16,069 nt of DNA, taken from assembly GCA_023227945.1 (NCBI GenBank), contig JALOCC010000044.1, forward strand, positions 1 through 16,069. Direction: 5' to 3'. The position numbers were made by a program, and so were the translations under genes. This document shows, piece by piece, positions 1-6,692 of this stretch; position 1 is the first letter of the stretch; each line of letters opens with the position of its first letter. The stretch is from Candidatus Omnitrophota bacterium. Its GTDB lineage: Bacteria; Omnitrophota; Gorgyraeia; Duberdicusellales; 4484-171. Under the pieces are notes generated by a model. It was not told the origin of the DNA and did no database searches. It saw only the letters and a program-made list of their open reading frames with translations.

Positions 1-420
1 GGGCGGCAATTTAATTGCACAGATACTTTGGGTTTTGTTATATTCTTTTTGTCCCGAACCTGCCAGATAGCCCCTTACAACGCACTCAAAAGAAATGGGA
101 TTTGTTTTTTTAACAAGCATTGAACGATTGACGAGGGCATCTCTATATTTTTTTAGATTTTCTGGATATTCATCAACATCCGCCGTTATAAAATGATTTG
201 GAATTATATCTTTTGTAAAGTTAAACCAAAAAACCGATATTTTATTTAAAACCGCGCCCTTGTTTGGAATGGCATTAGGAAGGATAACGTCAAATGCGGA
301 AATTCTGTCGGTTGAGACAATAAGCAGATACTTATCAACTTCGTAAACATCGCGCACTTTTCCGCGCCGGAAAAGTTTTAAATCAGGAAAATCCGTATGC
401 AATACTTCTTTTGCGCACAT
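1..420 (-). CDS. purC: SAICAR synthetase (phosphoribosylaminoimidazole-succinocarboxamide synthase), partial
   Basis: The N-terminal 140 codons of PurC are present and the rest lies beyond the left window edge. The enzyme joins CAIR and aspartate with ATP hydrolysis in cytoplasmic purine synthesis. The translation begins MCAKEVLHTDFPDLK and contains the family hallmarks RRGKVRDVYE (the Gly-rich nucleotide-binding strand, about residues 18-27), STDRISAFD (about 36-44) and ECVVRGYLAGSG (about 112-123). The spacing fits the longer PurC subtype of about 290 residues. The ATG at 420 is 1 bp after the pckG stop codon, so the gene is probably translated from the pckG message. No separate ribosome binding site is visible apart from the purines at the end of pckG. 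The identification is secure; only the 3' part is missing. Confidence 0.95.
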   Translation of the reverse strand, partial: MCAKEVLHTDFPDLKLFRRGKVRDVYEVDKYLLIVSTDRISAFDVILPNAIPNKGAVLNKISVFWFNFTKDIIPNHFITADVDEYPENLKKYRDALVNRSMLVKKTNPISFECVVRGYLAGSGQKEYNKTQSICAIKLPP

Positions 421-421
421 C

Positions 422-2194
422 TTAACTTTTTAATTTTTTCTCTAAGATATCAAATTCTTCGTGCAACTCTCGAGGCATATGCGCCCCGAATTTCTCAAAA
501 AACTCTTCAGCTTCTTTTAGCTCAGTGCCCCATTTTCCTTCATCTATCGAAAAAACTTTTTTCATATCACTATCACCAATGGATAACCCCGTCCTGTCAA
601 AACTCTGTAAATCAGGCACCAAACCGATATGGGTTTCCTGTGCTTTGGCTTTATTTTTTGTGCGCTCGATAATCCACTTAAGCACCCTTATGTTTTCGCC
701 AAATCCCGGCCAGAGGAATTTTCCGTTTTCATCTTTCCTAAACCAGTTTACGAAAAATATTTTAGGCGCATTTTTAATAACCTTGCCCATTTTAAGCCAA
801 TGGGCAAAATAATCACCCATATTGTAGCCACAAAACGGAAGCATTGCCATCGGGTCGCGCCGCAGTACCCCGACTTTATGCTGTGCAGCCGCGGTTGTTT
901 CAGAGCCCATCATCGCTCCACAGAATACACCGTGATCCCAATCAAAGCTTTCATATACTAAAGGTATAAGGTTAGAGCGCCTGCCGCCTAAAATTATCGC
1001 GGAAATCGGCACTCCTTTGGGATTATTAAATTCTTTTGATAAAGTAGCGCATTGATTTATAGATACCGTAAAACGTGAATTTGGATGCGCACACTTTTCG
1101 CTGGAAGCTTTATCAAATTTATTACCCTGCCAATCTAATAAATTAGGTGGATAATCTTCTGTCAGCGCCTCCCACCATGGTTCGTTTGTGTCTGTATTTA
1201 AAGCTGTGTTTGTAAAAAGAGTAGGATAAAATGTGCCTGCCTTAAGCGTATCTATCATGCAAGGATTTGTGTTATAAGATGTGCCTGGGGCAACGCCGAA
1301 GAACCCTGCTTCCGGATTAGATGCCCAAAGACGTCCATCATCTCCCACTATAAGCCAGGCTATATCATCGCCAAGGGTCCAGATTTTATATCCGGGAAGA
1401 ACCGAGCGAAGCATGGCAAGATTTGTTTTTCCGCAGGCGCTAGGAAGAGCTGCCACAAGATAATCAATGTTACCATTAGGATCTTCAACGCCGATTATAA
1501 TCATATGTTCAGCAAGCCAGCCTTCACGAAACCCGAGATAAGAAGCAAGCCTTAGCGATATGCACTTTTTGCCAAGCAAAGCATTTCCTCCGTAGCCTGA
1601 ACCGATACTCCAAACTAAACTTTCTTCCGGAAAATGCATTATATACCTGCGACTAGGGTCAAGGTCTCCTATAGAATGCAGTCCTTTTATGAAGTCATTT
1701 CTTGTGCCGATACGTTTAAGAACATCAGCACCCATACGTGTCATAATACGCATGCTTGTTGCTACATAACTTACATCTGTCACCTGCACGCAAAATTTTG
1801 CAAAAGGCGAATCAGGGTTACCCATTACAAAAGGCAATACATACATGGTTCTGCCCTTCATACAGCCCCGGCTTAAATTTGTCATTACTTCTTTTGCTTG
1901 TTGTGGCGCCATCCAATTATTATTGGGGCCTGTCATCTCTTTAGAAGAATGGCAAACAAAGGTAAGATTTTCCGTACGCGCGACATCAGAAGGATGGCTT
2001 GTGTGCAGGTAAGAATTTGGCCAGTTTTTTTGATTTAACTCATGAAAAACGGGTTTTCCATTTATTTTTTCTTCCTTTATGCCCCGCTCAATAAGCCAGC
2101 GCGCTTCTTTATCAGAACCATCGCACCAATGGATATCGCGAGGCGCAGTTACTTTGGCTACTTCTTCAATCCATTTTTCTACAGCATTTGCCAT
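422..2194 (-). CDS. pckG: Phosphoenolpyruvate carboxykinase (GTP)
   Basis: This enzyme interconverts oxaloacetate plus GTP with PEP, CO2 and GDP, linking the TCA-cycle acids to gluconeogenesis or anaplerosis. At about 590 residues it has the usual length of the GTP family; the ATP-dependent family is shorter and unrelated in N-terminal sequence. Visible motifs, numbered from the upstream GTG, are the P-loop PSACGKTN at about 255-262, the metal-binding segment WTLGDDIAW, GFFGVAPGT at about 301-309, and the GTP-type guanine-site segment NWFRKDENGKFLWPGFGEN near the C-terminal third. The start is uncertain. An in-frame GTG at 2206 adds four residues (MHKH) before the ATG at 2194. The only Shine-Dalgarno-like sequence, AAGGAG at 2223-2228, lies 16 nt from the GTG, so neither start is well placed. 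The gene runs straight into purC. Confidence 0.96.
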   Translation of the reverse strand: MANAVEKWIEEVAKVTAPRDIHWCDGSDKEARWLIERGIKEEKINGKPVFHELNQKNWPNSYLHTSHPSDVARTENLTFVCHSSKEMTGPNNNWMAPQQAKEVMTNLSRGCMKGRTMYVLPFVMGNPDSPFAKFCVQVTDVSYVATSMRIMTRMGADVLKRIGTRNDFIKGLHSIGDLDPSRRYIMHFPEESLVWSIGSGYGGNALLGKKCISLRLASYLGFREGWLAEHMIIIGVEDPNGNIDYLVAALPSACGKTNLAMLRSVLPGYKIWTLGDDIAWLIVGDDGRLWASNPEAGFFGVAPGTSYNTNPCMIDTLKAGTFYPTLFTNTALNTDTNEPWWEALTEDYPPNLLDWQGNKFDKASSEKCAHPNSRFTVSINQCATLSKEFNNPKGVPISAIILGGRRSNLIPLVYESFDWDHGVFCGAMMGSETTAAAQHKVGVLRRDPMAMLPFCGYNMGDYFAHWLKMGKVIKNAPKIFFVNWFRKDENGKFLWPGFGENIRVLKWIIERTKNKAKAQETHIGLVPDLQSFDRTGLSIGDSDMKKVFSIDEGKWGTELKEAEEFFEKFGAHMPRELHEEFDILEKKLKS

Positions 2195-2246
2195 ATGTTT
2201 ATGCACGAATAACCACGTCCCGCTCCTTAATATTTTTATTTAGCGG

Positions 2247-2286
2247 CCTGCCTGTCGGCAAGGCAGGGATCCCGCCAAAGGCGGGA
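2247..2286. repeat. Two adjacent GC-rich hairpins (REP-like)
   Basis: Two GC-rich palindromes stand out in AT-rich surroundings. CCTGCCTG-TCGG-CAAGGCAGG at 2247-2267 and TCCCGCC-AAA-GGCGGGA at 2270-2286 are separated by 2 bp. They lie just upstream of pckG in its probable 5' leader. No uninterrupted T run follows on either strand, so they do not look like classical intrinsic terminators. A related word (CCGCC-TCC-GGCGG followed by GCAGGC) occurs at 4776-4793, which suggests a dispersed repeat family. Confidence 0.7.
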
Positions 2287-2287
2287 A

Positions 2288-2349
2288 ATCATAAACGAAT
2301 TATCACGAATAAATAATAAATTCGTGTATATTCGTATGAAATCTATGAT
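2288..2349. repeat. Imperfect inverted repeat built from ACGAAT words
   Basis: The left arm carries ATAAACGAAT and ATCACGAAT, and the right arm carries ATTCGTGTAT, ATTCGTATGA and TATGAT. Together they form an imperfect inverted repeat around a TA-rich centre near 2311-2319. It is one of several word-based inverted repeats in this window. It sits within the 5' leader of pckG if transcription starts near 2354. Confidence 0.6.
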
Positions 2350-2360
2350 TATTAGTGTCT

Positions 2361-2393
2361 ATTATAAGATATAATGTATTACAGAAAAATCAA
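2361..2393 (-). promoter_or_regulatory. Weak candidate promoter for pckG
   Basis: On the minus strand a perfect TATAAT occurs at 2361-2366. The best upstream match is TTGATT at 2388-2393, giving a 21-bp spacer, which is longer than the sigma-70 optimum. If it is used, the pckG leader would be about 150 nt and would include the hairpins at 2247-2349. This is an inference from one hexamer only. Confidence 0.25.
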
Positions 2394-2418
2394 GCGGAAA
2401 TTTAAAAAAATTGGCTTT

Positions 2419-2548
2419 ATCCCGTTAGAAAAACCATCCCCATTAGCAAATTTATCTCTAATATGACCCACGCAGCATATGAGATTCTGTGTTCGTAAAA
2501 TTTGGAATATACTCTTGCTGCAAATCGTAGGATGTTTTCTAACGGGAT
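2419..2548. repeat. 130-bp element bounded by about 20-bp inverted repeats (MITE-like or structured RNA)
   Basis: The arm ATCCCGTTAGAAAAACC followed by ATCC at 2419-2439 is repeated in inverted form as GGATG-TTTTCTAACGGGAT at 2530-2548. The arms match in full except for a two-base indel. About 90 bp lie between them and contain weaker inner complementarity (CAAATTT near 2447 with AAATTTG near 2500; GCAGCA near 2473 with TGCTGC near 2516). There is no coding potential. The right arm directly abuts the TAA stop of the next gene (2549-2551). The layout fits a small non-autonomous element with terminal inverted repeats or a long 3' hairpin of that gene's mRNA. No clear target-site duplication is visible. 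Confidence 0.65.
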
Positions 2549-3022
2549 TTACTGGGGTATTTTTTTGAGATGTGTAGGAGCAAGGTCAACTATATCTTCC
2601 ACATCTATTTCTATTAGATACTCTGGATGCGGGAATTTTGCTTCAGGATGATGGCCTGATTTTTTATAATCTTTAATGCTTTTTATCACTCTTTTTGAAA
2701 TCCTCTGTATCACTCGCTCTTCCCATGCTTTTATGATATGGCTTTTTATTCTATCCCTATCAACAATTTTGGCTGTTCCTTTAAGAGTATAGCCCATAAA
2801 CAGATGCTCATCGATTGAAGTTATGCTTATTGTAGGATTTCTCTGTAAATTTTTGAAAGTTTCTGCCTTGTATAAATCTATGAGAAAAACTTTTCCTTTT
2901 TTTTCTATACCAACAATGCCTTTTGCGGAACAATGTATTCTGCCGTTAGCATCCAGCGTAGAAACAATGCTAAAACCTTGTCTTTCCAGAAAATTTACTA
3001 TGTCATCTGATAGTGTTTTCAT
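2549..3022 (-). CDS. Pyridoxamine 5'-phosphate oxidase-like split-barrel flavin-binding protein
   Basis: This is a 157-residue protein of the PNPOx-like split-barrel fold. The opening pattern is typical: an N-terminal helix (DDIVNFLERQGF), a strand ending VSTLDANGRIHCSAKG (about 19-35), the strand GKVFLIDLYKAETFKNLQRNP (about 43-63) and ISITSIDEHLFMGYTLKGTAKI. Family members usually bind FMN as dimers and act in flavin-dependent reductions or flavin delivery; the substrate here cannot be read from sequence. It is the last gene of the redox island, 55 bp after the TrxR-like gene, with no obvious Shine-Dalgarno sequence before ATG 3022. It is not a true PdxH, which is longer and has different PLP-site motifs. 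Confidence 0.8.
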   Translation of the reverse strand: MKTLSDDIVNFLERQGFSIVSTLDANGRIHCSAKGIVGIEKKGKVFLIDLYKAETFKNLQRNPTISITSIDEHLFMGYTLKGTAKIVDRDRIKSHIIKAWEERVIQRISKRVIKSIKDYKKSGHHPEAKFPHPEYLIEIDVEDIVDLAPTHLKKIPQ

Positions 3023-3048
3023 AATTATTACGGAAGCCAGAGGTCAGA

Positions 3049-3085
3049 TTTTTCTGTCATCTGCCATCTGCTATCTGTTATCTGA
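3049..3085. repeat. Tandem ATCTGYY words across the end of the TrxR-like gene
   Basis: The plus strand reads as successive near-heptamers: TCTGTC, ATCTGCC, ATCTGCT, ATCTGTT, ATCTGAA. The array starts in the gap and runs over the stop codon (3078-3080) into the last codons of the TrxR-like gene. An adjacent CAGA-TTTT-TCTG hairpin lies at about 3046-3055. The word matches the ATCTGTG words of the gap at 14661-14750. Confidence 0.65.
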
Positions 3086-3992
3086 ATCTATGCGTTAATA
3101 AATACCTAAATGCCGAGAGAGCTGCCTTTGAACCTTCTCCGCAGGCAATTATAATTTGTTTTTCCGGAACGGTTGTTACGTCTCCCGCGGCAAATATCCC
3201 CTCAATATTTGTCGAGTTATGGCAATTGACTATCACCTCTCCATATTCATTGTGCTTAGTAATTTTATCGAACTCTGAGTTAGGAGTTAAACCAGCTTCA
3301 ATGAATATTCCTTCAACGTCAAGGCTATAACTCTTTCCTTCTTTTTCTATCGCTATACTTTTAACAAATTTATCTCCGGTAATTTCTTTTACTTTTGAGC
3401 TATTAAATATTTCTACGTTATCGCTTTTTTCTACGCTCTCAATCATTATGGGATCTCCCGTAAGGGATGAGGCAATATTTATAATATAAACTTTTGGAGA
3501 AATTTTCATAAGCTGTAAAGTAGCATCCAAAGCGGAATTACCTCCTCCTATGACAGCTACTTTTTTCCCTTTAAATAAAGGCCCGTCACAGGTTGCGCAA
3601 TAGGTTACACCTTTATTTTTAAATTCTTTTTCACCTGGCACATTAAGCATCCTGGGGTGTTTTCCGGTTGCAATAATTATTGTTTTAGAAATATATTCAT
3701 TTTTGTCAGTTGTTACTTTTATTAAATCTTTTTCTTTCTGTATATCCTGCGCTGCCTCCGGCATATTTAGGGGCGCAGAAAAAGCTTTCATGTGCTCCTC
3801 GAATTTTAAAGTTAGTTCCGGCCCGGTAATAAATTGATACCCGGTATAATTTTCTATATCTCCGCTCCAGGCAGTTTGCCCTCCAACGTCTAAGCTAAGA
3901 ACTAAAAAATCCATCTTTTTTCTGGCAGCATAAACCGAGGCAGTAATTCCGGCAGGCCCCGCACCTAAAATTATAAGGTCGTATATCTTCAT
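3078..3992 (-). CDS. Thioredoxin reductase-like FAD-dependent disulfide reductase
   Basis: This 304-residue flavoprotein belongs to the low-molecular-weight thioredoxin reductase/AhpF family. It carries the N-terminal FAD motif GAGPAG (10-15), the redox-active CATC (132-135), a second dinucleotide motif GGGNSA (149-154) and the C-terminal FAD motif GIFAAGDVT (265-273). The HRRxxxR segment that binds the NADPH 2'-phosphate in classical TrxB is absent; the equivalent stretch reads YIINIASSLTGDP, as in AhpF-like proteins. The electron donor may therefore be NADH or another carrier rather than NADPH. Likely partners in the island are the glutaredoxin-like protein (4415-4645) and the peroxidase fusion. 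No Shine-Dalgarno sequence precedes ATG 3992; the start is set by the FAD motif, which begins within ten residues. Confidence 0.9.
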   Translation of the reverse strand: MKIYDLIILGAGPAGITASVYAARKKMDFLVLSLDVGGQTAWSGDIENYTGYQFITGPELTLKFEEHMKAFSAPLNMPEAAQDIQKEKDLIKVTTDKNEYISKTIIIATGKHPRMLNVPGEKEFKNKGVTYCATCDGPLFKGKKVAVIGGGNSALDATLQLMKISPKVYIINIASSLTGDPIMIESVEKSDNVEIFNSSKVKEITGDKFVKSIAIEKEGKSYSLDVEGIFIEAGLTPNSEFDKITKHNEYGEVIVNCHNSTNIEGIFAAGDVTTVPEKQIIIACGEGSKAALSAFRYLLTHRFR

Positions 3993-4004
3993 AAATATTT
4001 AGTA

Positions 4005-4066
4005 TTACGTTGCACGTAACAAGCAACACGTTTTAAAAACCGTGCTACGTGGGACATGTTACGTTT
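4005..4066. repeat. Imperfect inverted repeat of ACGT/GTAAC words
   Basis: The gap upstream of the TrxR-like gene contains ACGT six times, in ATTACGT, GCACGTAAC, CAACACGT, GCTACGT and GTTACGT contexts. ACGTAAC near 4012 pairs with GTTACGT near 4058. The central stretch 4027-4050 (CACGTTTTAAAAACC, then GTGCTACGT) recurs with small changes at 6717-6739 upstream of the flavodiiron gene. Confidence 0.6.
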
Positions 4067-4278
4067 CAATGGCAACCTGAACAATCTCCCCCCGAACAAG
4101 AACCGCATTTAGAAGAACCTTTTCCGGAACTACCGGAAACTCTAAAAGGGGCAAATTGTTTTTCTAAATCCTTGCTGCCGCACTTTGGGCATTTAAGTTC
4201 GGTTTTATCCTGGCTCATTCCAACAAGTATATCAAATTTCTCCAGGCACTTTTTGCACTGGTAGGTAAAAATAGGCAT
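4066..4278 (-). CDS. FmdB-family zinc-ribbon protein
   Basis: This is a 70-residue protein. It starts MPIFTYQCKKCLEKFDILVGM and carries two CxxC pairs (CKKC at about 8-11, CPKC at about 31-34) followed by GSKDLEKQFAPFRVSG. This is the FmdB/CxxC regulatory-type zinc ribbon; members are small metal-binding proteins whose role is poorly known. The C-terminal tail is rich in Gly, Ser and Cys (KCGSCSGGDCSGCH), a common decoration in anaerobes. The ATG at 4278 is chosen because the conserved MPIFTY motif begins there; an in-frame ATG 39 nt upstream would add residues encoded by the inverted repeat. No clear ribosome binding site is visible. It stands among redox-defence genes. Confidence 0.85.
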   Translation of the reverse strand: MPIFTYQCKKCLEKFDILVGMSQDKTELKCPKCGSKDLEKQFAPFRVSGSSGKGSSKCGSCSGGDCSGCH

Positions 4279-4285
4279 CTTTTTT

Positions 4286-4421
4286 AAAATAACCAATGAC
4301 CAAGATACAAATTCCAAACAATATTCAAATTATAATAACCAAACATATTTTTCCTGTTTGAATATTGAAATTTGGTTATTGGTCATTGTTTGGTTATTGG
4401 AAATTGGAACTTGGTTATTTT
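4286..4421. repeat. Long imperfect inverted repeat of AACCAA/TTGGTT words
   Basis: The gap between the glutaredoxin-like and FmdB genes is one large imperfect palindrome. Its left arm carries AAAATAACCAATGACCAAG, ATTCCAAACAATATTCAAA and ATAACCAAACA. The right arm, read in reverse complement, carries AAAATAACCAAGTTCC, AATAACCAAACAATGACC and CAATATTCAAACA. The right arm includes the last codons and the TAA stop (4415-4417) of the glutaredoxin-like gene. The left arm ends a few bases before ATG 4278 of the FmdB gene. Confidence 0.75.
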
Positions 4422-4645
4422 ACTAAAAGTTCTTCTATCCTTGCTTTATCAAAACCTACGATGATTTGTCCGTTTATAACTATCGTGGGGACGCCCATTT
4501 GCCCTGAAAGCTTTACCATTTCTTCCATAGCCTGGTGGTTGGCTGAAATGTCAAAATCCTCGTAGCTTAAGCCTTTGGAAGAAAAATATTGCTTCGCGAG
4601 CTTGCAGTAAGGGCATGTTGGAGTTGAATAAATTTTTATATCCAT
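4415..4645 (-). CDS. Glutaredoxin-like (NrdH-type) small thiol-disulfide oxidoreductase
   Basis: This 76-residue thioredoxin-fold protein has the active site CPYC at residues 11-14 (STPTCPYCKLAKQYF), a cis-proline loop GVPTIVINGQIIVGFD (about 51-66) and the typical short length. Such proteins reduce disulfides in ribonucleotide reductase, peroxiredoxins or other targets. They are recharged by a TrxR-like flavoprotein when glutathione is absent; a candidate partner is encoded two genes downstream. The start is firm: CAGGAGGC at 4651-4658 lies at ideal distance from ATG 4645. A true glutathione-dependent role is possible but less likely given the neighbours. Confidence 0.9.
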   Translation of the reverse strand: MDIKIYSTPTCPYCKLAKQYFSSKGLSYEDFDISANHQAMEEMVKLSGQMGVPTIVINGQIIVGFDKARIEELLVK

Positions 4646-4679
4646 TTTTAGCCTCCTGTTTGCATAGATTTTGTCTATC

Positions 4680-4816
4680 GTAAATCGTCAATCGGTTACG
4701 CGGCTCGTTTCGTCATACGTTAATCGGTTGCGTCTTACTGACGTTAAACGCCTAACGCAACCGTGACAAGCTCGTCCGCCTCCGGCGGGCAGGCAACCGC
4801 AACCGCTTAACGCAAC
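4680..4816. repeat. Cluster of GGTTACG/CGCAACC words in both orientations
   Basis: This 137-bp block fills most of the gap between the ferritin-like and glutaredoxin-like genes. AATCGGTTACGC and AATCGGTTGCGTC on the left face TAACGCAACCG, GGCAACCGCAACCGC and TAACGCAACC on the right. They form an imperfect inverted repeat with internal tandem copies. A GC-rich hairpin CCGCC-TCC-GGCGG is embedded at 4776-4788. No coding potential is seen. Confidence 0.65.
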
Positions 4817-4837
4817 CTCTATCCGTGATCATCTGTG

Positions 4838-5320
4838 TTATTTCCCAAGTTTATCCTTCAGGATAGTAAGTTTAACAAGATGATTTTTTTCCTCATCTAT
4901 AACTTTATCCAGAACCGCATGCTTTTCGGCAAGAATATACCCGCGCAAGGCTGAATAAGTAAGGATTGATTCCTTTTCAATATAAATTCCGAAATCTATG
5001 GCCTCTAAATCGGATTTAAATCCTTCTTTAGTTTTTTTCTCTATGAGTTCCTGGGTAAAAATATAACCTGCGGCAATCGCTTTTATATAAGCATCATACT
5101 CTCCCGGGCTAAATTCATAAACTATATAATCTCCCACATTATCGAGCATAGCTTGAAAAGTTTTTCTGTGCAGTTCTTCTTGATCCTTTAAATAGGCCCA
5201 CACTTCGCGCATAATTTCATTGCCTGTTTTTTTCTCAAGTATCGCATAAAGTTTTTTACCGTTTTCTTCAACTCTTATCGCGATTCTCAATATTTCCTGC
5301 GGGCTGAATATATTTGCCAT
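4838..5320 (-). CDS. Rubrerythrin-like ferritin-family diiron protein (no rubredoxin domain)
   Basis: This is a 160-residue all-helical protein with the four-helix-bundle diiron pattern. The candidate ligands are Glu18 or Glu19 in helix 1, E48-x-x-H51 in helix 2, Glu115 or Glu117 in helix 3 and E144-x-x-H147 in helix 4. Rubrerythrins reduce hydrogen peroxide with electrons from rubredoxin; a separate rubredoxin gene lies two genes upstream. The C-terminal rubredoxin domain of classical rubrerythrin is missing. The start is firm: AAGGAGGAG lies just before ATG 5320. The leader contains strong hairpins (5333-5418). An iron-storage role cannot be excluded, but the ExxH pairs and the neighbours favour peroxide scavenging. 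Confidence 0.88.
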   Translation of the reverse strand: MANIFSPQEILRIAIRVEENGKKLYAILEKKTGNEIMREVWAYLKDQEELHRKTFQAMLDNVGDYIVYEFSPGEYDAYIKAIAAGYIFTQELIEKKTKEGFKSDLEAIDFGIYIEKESILTYSALRGYILAEKHAVLDKVIDEEKNHLVKLTILKDKLGK

Positions 5321-5332
5321 AGATACTCCTCC

Positions 5333-5418
5333 TTAATTTTTCCGACGAATGTCGGGAAAATTAACCCCGAAGCGCTTCGTGTAAATTTTCTCGGCCTCCG
5401 GCCAGGAAAATTTACACG
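5333..5418. promoter_or_regulatory. Tandem palindromes in the leader of the ferritin-like gene
   Basis: Three palindromes follow one another. The first (5333-5364) has arms TTAATTTTTCCGAC and GTCGGGAAAATTAA around GAAT. The second, CGAAGCGCTTCG (5368-5379), is a perfect 12-mer. The third (5378-5418) has arms CGTGTAAATTTTC and AAAATTTACACG around a GGCC-TCC-GGCC core. On the minus-strand transcript the third forms first. The stem of the first ends exactly where the Shine-Dalgarno sequence GGAGGAG begins. This position suggests control of translation or mRNA stability, or a repeat insertion. Confidence 0.65.
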
Positions 5419-5448
5419 ATATACAGGCGCAAGGGGTATAATTTCAAA
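5418..5448 (-). promoter_or_regulatory. Candidate promoter of the ferritin-like gene
   Basis: On the minus strand TTGAAA is followed after 18 bp by TATATC, a reasonable sigma-70-like pair within the gap downstream of the flavodiiron gene. Transcription from it would start at the outer edge of the 41-bp palindrome (5378-5418), so the leader would consist almost entirely of hairpins. The evidence is the two hexamers and their spacing only. Confidence 0.35.
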
Positions 5449-5463
5449 CTTTCATAGAGCACA

Positions 5464-6684
5464 TCATTTTTCCTGCGGATTACCTTGGAAAAATGCTGGC
5501 TTCATTTCAAATAAATTTTTAATTTTACCAACTATATCTTTTAAACCCTCTAGCTCTGTATCGTCCGGGACGTAGTTTAAGTACCTTCCCTCAGATATCA
5601 ATTCCATTCCTGCTTCTTTAAGTGAATCTTCGAGCTCTTTAAACCCTACTTTTGCCCAACCATAAGAACCAAAGGTAAAGGCGTATCTATTCTTAGGTTT
5701 AAGCCCTTTTAAATAGGTAAGGAAAGCTCCCATATTCGGCAAAACTTTGTTATTTAAAATCGGAGAGCCCACCATCACTACTTTTGCAGAAATTATTTCC
5801 GCGATTATGTCGGAAATGTGGGTATTTTGAAGGTTATACAATTTAACCGGAATATTTTCACAATCAATAAACTCGTATAATGTTTGTGCTATCATTTCCG
5901 TTGAATGCCACATTGTATCGTAGACTATAACGATTGATTTTCCAGTTTCATAATTTGCCCATTTTTTATAAAGGGATAAAATTTTTTCTATATCCTCTTT
6001 CTTTCTCCAGATTAAACCATGGGAAGGGCAAATCATATCTATCTTTACATCTTTAAGGGCCTCTAAAGCTTTCAATACCTGGCCACCATAAGGCATAACA
6101 ATATTTGCATAATATTTAGTTGCTTCTTTAACAACAACATCAATACCAACTTCGTCCGCAAAACGCTCCGAGCTTGCATAATGCTGCCCAAAGGCATCAT
6201 TGGGAAATAAAATGTTATCCTCGATAGAATACGTTGCCATTGAATCAGGCCAATGAACCATCGGCATCAGGAAAAATTTTAAATTCCTCCTACCGATATT
6301 CAAAGTGTTACCTGAATTGACCACTTTAAAATTCCAATTTTTCTTGAAATGCCTTTTTAAACCCTCTTCTCCTTTTGGGGAACAAACAATCTGCGCGTTT
6401 GGACAAATCGACAATAATTTTTCTATTGAGCCAGAGTGGTCCATTTCCGTATGATTTGAAATTATATATTTAATCTTTGAAGGATCTATGATTTCTTTGA
6501 TACGATAAAGTATTTCTTCAAACCCATAATGCTTTACCGTATCTATTAAAGTCGGCTGTTCATCGAGAATCAGGTAGGCATTGTAAGTAGAGCCTGATGG
6601 TGTTGAGTAGCCGTGAAAGTTTCTTAAATTCCAGTCAATATAACCTGTCCAGTAAATATTTTCGGCTATTTTAAGCATATGCAT
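5464..6684 (-). CDS. Flavodiiron protein (rubredoxin:oxygen/nitric oxide oxidoreductase)
   Basis: This 406-residue A-type flavodiiron protein reduces O2 to water and/or NO to N2O in the cytoplasm of anaerobes, using electrons from rubredoxin. The N-terminal metallo-beta-lactamase-like domain carries the diiron ligands H78-x-E80-x-D82-H83, His144 (in MVHWPDS), Asp163 (PNDAFG) and His222 (CPSHG). The C-terminal flavodoxin domain (about 248-395) starts SIVIVYDTMWHSTEMIA, the FMN phosphate loop. All key ligands are present. The rubredoxin gene lies 138 bp upstream, its expected electron donor. No Shine-Dalgarno sequence is seen before ATG 6684; the ATG at 6678 (M3) is an equal candidate. O2 and NO preference cannot be read from sequence. 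Confidence 0.95.
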   Translation of the reverse strand: MHMLKIAENIYWTGYIDWNLRNFHGYSTPSGSTYNAYLILDEQPTLIDTVKHYGFEEILYRIKEIIDPSKIKYIISNHTEMDHSGSIEKLLSICPNAQIVCSPKGEEGLKRHFKKNWNFKVVNSGNTLNIGRRNLKFFLMPMVHWPDSMATYSIEDNILFPNDAFGQHYASSERFADEVGIDVVVKEATKYYANIVMPYGGQVLKALEALKDVKIDMICPSHGLIWRKKEDIEKILSLYKKWANYETGKSIVIVYDTMWHSTEMIAQTLYEFIDCENIPVKLYNLQNTHISDIIAEIISAKVVMVGSPILNNKVLPNMGAFLTYLKGLKPKNRYAFTFGSYGWAKVGFKELEDSLKEAGMELISEGRYLNYVPDDTELEGLKDIVGKIKNLFEMKPAFFQGNPQEK

Positions 6685-6692
6685 TAATTTTG

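Noticed and set aside
525..961. Plus-strand open frames opposite pckG
   Set aside because: They are out-of-frame shadows of the strongly supported PEP carboxykinase on the minus strand, with no ribosome binding sites and no recognisable domains.
2247..2286. Intrinsic terminator of the redox island transcript
   Set aside because: The two GC hairpins are 260 bp beyond the last stop codon and no T run follows the stem on the minus strand; they look more like REP-type repeats.
4680..4816. Possible CRISPR array
   Set aside because: The repeated words are only 7-10 bp, irregularly spaced and occur in both orientations; there are no uniform spacers and no cas genes.
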